Shown: positions 26,656-28,902 of the stretch, one piece after another
Layout: each line of letters begins with the position of its first letter
How positions within the stretch are numbered: position 1 is the first letter of the stretch
Source of the DNA: JAGOPO01 sp035524755
GTDB lineage: Bacteria; Patescibacteriota; Minisyncoccia; 2-02-FULL-40-12; GWA2-44-9
Assembly (NCBI GenBank): GCA_035524755.1
Contig: DATKOD010000001.1
Location: forward strand, 1-28,902
Reading direction: 5' to 3'
DNA: 28,902 nucleotides
Made by a program: the position numbers and the translations under genes
The notes under the pieces: model-generated
Databases searched by the model: none
What the model was told of the DNA's origin: nothing
Seen by the model: only the letters and a program-made list of their open reading frames with translations

Positions 26656-27400
26656 GCAGTGTCACCAACAGGTCACCGGGCGGCGTGCCGTTCAGACCTG
26701 CATTCCCCTGCTGAGGGAACGCGATGAGGTATCGGTCGATGAGTTCGGATGGGATGTGAAGTTCAAGCTTCCGTTTGCGCTTCACTCGTCCCCCGCCGTT
26801 GCATACGTGGCACTTCTTCTCGGCGATCCGGCCGTCGCCGCCACATGTCGAACACACCGCCACCTGTGCGAACGTACCGAACGGCGTACGCACGGCCTGA
26901 CGGACCCTGCCTGCACCATGGCACGTGCTGCATTCTTCGAGTCTGCCGCCCTCGGCACCGGTCCCCCTGCAGGATACGCACGCATCCAATGCCTCGAACT
27001 CATAGATTTTCTTCTTCCCCAGATCTTTCGCGCTGATATTTACCGACAGGTGCAAATCCTCGCCCTTCTCCGCACGCTGACGCGTCGTGCCGCCGAAACC
27101 GCCCGTGAACATATCGAAAATGCTCTCGAATCCCCCGCCGGCGCCGCCGAAATTGAAATCCTGGTATTGCCCGCCTCCCCCGAAGCCACCCGCGGGGCCG
27201 GCACTGCCGAACTGATCGTAGCGTGCCTTCTTCTCCGGGTCGCCTAAAACCTGGTAGGCCTCGTTGACCTCCTTGAACTTCGCCTCGTTGCCGCCCTTCT
27301 TGTCCGGGTGGTACTGGTGCGCGAGTTTGCGGTACGCCTTCTTGATGTCGTCGGAAGATGCGTTCCGCGAGACCCCGAGGATTGTGTATGGATCCTGCAT
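26645..27400 (-). CDS. dnaJ: Shortened DnaJ (J domain, G/F, zinc finger, CTD-I only)
   Basis: DnaJ is the Hsp40 co-chaperone that delivers unfolded protein to DnaK and triggers its ATPase. The order is J domain (1-65) with HPD at 31-33, Gly/Phe linker (66-105), start of CTD-I, zinc finger with four intact CxxCxGxG motifs (Cys 141/144, 157/160, 183/186, 197/200), and the end of CTD-I, finishing DLLVTLHKG. The protein stops at 251 residues; CTD-II and the dimerisation segment of normal ~370-residue DnaJ are missing, and no remnant is seen downstream. It is probably monomeric. The ATG is 9 bases after TATACT with no SD. dnaK lies nearby on the same strand. Confidence 0.95.
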   Translation of the reverse strand: MQDPYTILGVSRNASSDDIKKAYRKLAHQYHPDKKGGNEAKFKEVNEAYQVLGDPEKKARYDQFGSAGPAGGFGGGGQYQDFNFGGAGGGFESIFDMFTGGFGGTTRQRAEKGEDLHLSVNISAKDLGKKKIYEFEALDACVSCRGTGAEGGRLEECSTCHGAGRVRQAVRTPFGTFAQVAVCSTCGGDGRIAEKKCHVCNGGGRVKRKRKLELHIPSELIDRYLIAFPQQGNAGLNGTPPGDLLVTLHKG

Positions 27401-27402
27401 GG

Positions 27403-27443
27403 TTGACTAGTATACTATTTTTGTGGCATTATGTGAATAGAGG
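27403..27443. promoter_or_regulatory. Divergent overlapping promoters, dnaJ and small membrane gene
   Basis: Minus strand: TTCACA (27437-27432), 17 bases, TATACT (27414-27409), ending 9 bases before the dnaJ ATG. Plus strand: TTGACT (27403-27408), 18 bases, TG (27424-27425) and CATTAT (27427-27432), then AGAGG at 27439, exactly 7 bases on. No CIRCE-type inverted repeat is visible. Confidence 0.75.
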
Positions 27444-27448
27444 TGCGA

Positions 27449-27640
27449 ATGTCCAATCTTCTGCTGCGGAGGATTCTCTGGTTCATAGCCGCCGCATTCG
27501 TTCTCTCGATCCTCGAAGTCATGCTCGGCATCGAGGAGAGGAACCTGGGCTTTTGGAGGTACCACGGGTACATGGTCGTCTCGACGATCATCATCATCGC
27601 GATCGTCTGCCGGTACGTCCGGCCGCGCCCGCCCTCCTAG
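27449..27640 (+). CDS. Small membrane protein, 63 aa
   Basis: This is an unrecognised 63-residue protein with two transmembrane helices (about 7-26 and 40-56) joined by a charged, aromatic loop (GIEERNLGFWRYHG) and ending in an Arg/Pro-rich tail. The ATG at 27449 is 5 bases from AGAGG; the in-frame GTG at 27443 overlaps the SD. It is a single-gene unit whose TAG stop lies within the terminator hairpin. It resembles other small SD-led genes in the window, and it is divergent from dnaJ. Confidence 0.68.
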   Translation: MSNLLLRRILWFIAAAFVLSILEVMLGIEERNLGFWRYHGYMVVSTIIIIAIVCRYVRPRPPS

Positions 27641-27656
27641 GCGGGCGTTTCTTTTC
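27626..27656 (+). terminator. Rho-independent terminator overlapping stop codon
   Basis: CGCCCGCC (27626-27633) pairs with GGCGGGCG (27640-27647) around CTCCTA, followed by a T-rich tail. The stop codon of the small membrane gene (27638-27640) is in the loop and 3' arm. It also faces the end of the minus-strand gene at 27655. Confidence 0.9.
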
Positions 27657-28446
27657 ACAGGGTGACGACGTCCGCCTTCACGTCCTTCTCGCCGACCGTC
27701 ACGAATCCGGTCGCCTTCAGGAGCGCGAACAACGGCACCGCGAGCGCGAGACCCGTCTCGCGGAAGATGAACGAGAATCCCCACAGGATAAGGAAGAACC
27801 CGAACGCCAACAGCGGCGGCAGGTACGGCGCGAGCGGACCCAGCCACTGGTGGACCTGCGTGTCGATCTGCTTCGTCAACTGCGTCTCGACCTGCGTCTG
27901 TTGGGATTGCGGCAGTTGATTCAGTTGGGATTGCACGAGCTGCGAACTGTAACTGGACTTCACGGAGTCCTGAAGGCCTCGCGAGATGAGATTGACATCA
28001 GCCGTGTGCCCGATGGGCATGAGGAAGAATCCCAGGGAAATCATCAGATAGACTCCTAACAGTACGAGCCGGACGCCGCGATCCAGTCCCGACCAGATGC
28101 GGATCTTCGTATGTTCCATGATGTCGTGCTGGATGCGCCGCGAACCGATGTACCAGAACCCCGTAAAGACCGGCAGAATGGAGAGATACCAGACGTCGGG
28201 GCTGAAGAAGATGACGAAGGACGCCCACGATGCAAGGATCGCCGCCACCCGGTCCAACGGATGCTCCAGCAGCAGCCACGCGATGCCCACGACCGCCGAA
28301 AGTACGATGATCATGACGGCGGGAAATATCATGCCCACGTAGTCCGTGAACGGACCGGGACCTGACAGCCACGTGCTCGCTGCCCACCAGGTGAGCATGG
28401 AGACGACGACGACCGCGATGATGAGCGATATCCGCTTGACGTGCAT
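27655..28446 (-). CDS. Multi-pass membrane protein, 263 aa
   Basis: This is an unrecognised 263-residue protein. It has hydrophobic helices near 5-25, 38-60, 68-98 (probably two) and 125-146, then a Gln/Ser-rich extramembrane helical segment (~150-200; QSQLNQLPQSQQTQ-like), and further hydrophobic helices near 203-222 and 228-247. The Gln-rich loop is likely outside the cell. The ATG at 28446 has no SD. Upstream minus-strand -10 candidates are TAGAAT (28467-28462) and TATAAT (28480-28475) with TTGGAC 17 bases before the latter. It lies between dnaK and dnaJ on the same strand but is separated from both by plus-strand genes. Confidence 0.7.
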   Translation of the reverse strand: MHVKRISLIIAVVVVSMLTWWAASTWLSGPGPFTDYVGMIFPAVMIIVLSAVVGIAWLLLEHPLDRVAAILASWASFVIFFSPDVWYLSILPVFTGFWYIGSRRIQHDIMEHTKIRIWSGLDRGVRLVLLGVYLMISLGFFLMPIGHTADVNLISRGLQDSVKSSYSSQLVQSQLNQLPQSQQTQVETQLTKQIDTQVHQWLGPLAPYLPPLLAFGFFLILWGFSFIFRETGLALAVPLFALLKATGFVTVGEKDVKADVVTL

Positions 28447-28447
28447 C

Positions 28448-28490
28448 TTGATTGGTTATCTATTCTATGCTATAATTATACTCTAGGAGG
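28448..28490 (+). promoter_or_regulatory. Strong consensus promoter and SD, gene at 28496
   Basis: TTGATT (28448-28453), 17 bases, and a perfect extended -10: TG (28468-28469), TATAAT (28471-28476). GGAGG (28486-28490) begins 10 bases after the -10. Minus-strand -10 candidates for the divergent gene overlap the same AT-rich patch. Confidence 0.8.
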
Positions 28491-28495
28491 TGGTT

Positions 28496-28714
28496 GTGTC
28501 CAAGCCGTATCCGCAGATGACTCCCGTAGAACAGGCGGAATTCCTCAAGCCGAAGATCGACGAGTGGCGCGCATCTCCACTAAGTTGGCGATATCCGCTT
28601 CCCTGGTGGACGAGGCGTGACACACACGGAATCCTGGCCTCAATGTTCACCGGAACCACGGTTCGCATCATCGATGGCGTTGCACACCTCGAGTTCCCGC
28701 CCCGGCCCTACTAA
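28496..28714 (+). CDS. Hypothetical protein, 72 aa (GTG start)
   Basis: This is an unrecognised 72-residue protein, rich in Pro, Trp and Tyr (for example PLPWWTRRD near the middle), with no Cys, signal or membrane segment. The start is GTG 28496, 5 bases from GGAGG; the in-frame GTG at 28490 overlaps the SD. A near-perfect consensus promoter suggests strong expression. It has its own terminator at 28703, whose loop contains the stop codon. It sits between dnaK and the 263-residue membrane gene on the opposite strand. Confidence 0.65.
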   Translation: MSKPYPQMTPVEQAEFLKPKIDEWRASPLSWRYPLPWWTRRDTHGILASMFTGTTVRIIDGVAHLEFPPRPY

Positions 28715-28733
28715 GTGGGGCCGTTCGTTTTCA
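28703..28733 (+). terminator. Terminator after gene 28496-28714
   Basis: CGGCCC (28703-28708) pairs with GGGCCG (28718-28723), with the TAA stop in the loop, followed by a T-rich stretch to 28731. dnaK ends from the other side at 28737. Confidence 0.75.
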
Positions 28734-28736
28734 ATA

Positions 28737-28902
28737 CTACTTCTTTTCTTCCTCGGGCTTCACTTCTTCGGCCTTCTGCTCCCCTGACGGCGCCTGCTGC
28801 GACTGGTACATCGCCGCGCCGATCTTCTGCGCCGCTGTCCCGAGCACGTCCGCCTTCGCTTTGATGTCGTCCAGCGAGCCGTCCTTCAACGCGTTCTTGA
28901 GC
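28737..28902 (-). CDS. dnaK: C-terminal end of chaperone DnaK (partial)
   Basis: Only the last 54 codons are inside the window; the gene continues beyond 28902. The reading frame ends LKDGSLDDIKAKADVLGTA, then AAQKIGAAMYQSQQ, then a Glu/Lys/Pro-rich tail ending EEEKK and TAG. This is the typical end of the DnaK lid subdomain and its acidic disordered tail, although the final EEVD-like element is not present (as usual in bacteria). It is on the same strand as dnaJ about 1.3 kb downstream, with two small plus-strand genes and one membrane gene between them, so dnaK and dnaJ are not a simple operon here. Confidence 0.85.
   Translation of the reverse strand, partial: LKNALKDGSLDDIKAKADVLGTAAQKIGAAMYQSQQAPSGEQKAEEVKPEEEKK

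Noticed and set aside
27400..27449. CIRCE/HrcA operator in front of dnaJ
   Set aside because: The intergenic region has a short AGTATACT palindrome that is simply the -10 region; no inverted repeat with the CIRCE spacing is present.
1..28902. Recoding of TGA as glycine, as in some CPR lineages
   Set aside because: TGA terminates many clearly recognised genes here (mreB, the glycosyltransferases, the S41 protease, efp, gltX) at the expected protein ends, so the standard meaning holds.

Overview
The window is a gene-dense (nearly every base coding), GC-rich stretch of a bacterial chromosome that uses the standard stop codons (TGA is a normal stop in many genes). I read it as a member of the Candidate Phyla Radiation (Patescibacteria), most likely Parcubacteria-like. 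The reasons are a PEGA-domain membrane protein, a membrane-anchored Ada-type metal-binding mini-domain, a small conserved multi-pass membrane protein of the kind common there (25973-26293), an EF-P with a lysine-free tip loop, and heavy gene overlap. This is from protein style, not from a marker-gene tree. I see no tRNA, rRNA, CRISPR array, insertion sequence or prophage gene.

Layout. (1) 1-3750 is a run of ten or more small genes of unknown function, most with their own promoter, Shine-Dalgarno (SD) and hairpin terminator; several encode Cys-rich, zinc-ribbon-like mini-proteins. (2) 3755-4486 (minus) is a PEGA-domain protein, divergent from a ten-gene plus-strand operon at 4551-14639: mreB, glycosyltransferase (GT) 4, GT2, GT4, an O-antigen ligase/polymerase, GT2, LytR-CpsA-Psr, GT2, S41 protease, rplI. 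Most junctions are 4-base overlaps. The operon looks like a surface-glycan assembly locus headed by the cell-shape actin and ending in a ribosomal protein. (3) 14636-16746 holds rpmA, a membrane-anchored Ada-like domain protein, and a two-gene nuclease operon (DEDD exonuclease plus PD-(D/E)XK nuclease). (4) 16924-20000 (minus) holds a small unknown gene and the pair gltX and M23 peptidase. (5) 19811-25189 (plus) holds a degenerate priA, def, fmt-murB and efp, with one small membrane gene on the other strand. (6) 25190-28902 holds three minus-strand genes (two membrane proteins and a small hydrophilic one), then dnaJ (shortened), a larger membrane protein and the C-terminal end of dnaK, separated by small SD-led plus-strand genes.

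The most striking feature is a two-class initiation grammar. For housekeeping genes the -10 hexamer ends about 7-9 bases before the start codon and no SD is seen, which predicts leaderless or nearly leaderless mRNAs. For the small accessory genes the -10 hexamer ends exactly 7 bases before a GGAGG/AGAGG SD in ten independent cases, which predicts mRNAs whose first nucleotide is the first base of the SD. Divergent gene pairs share overlapping promoters (intergenic distance down to 24 bases), and convergent pairs place their stop codons inside a shared terminator hairpin. Other points of interest are a PriA that has lost its Walker A lysine and other helicase motifs, a DnaJ that ends after its first C-terminal domain, and an MreB with Asn in place of the phosphate-2 Asp.
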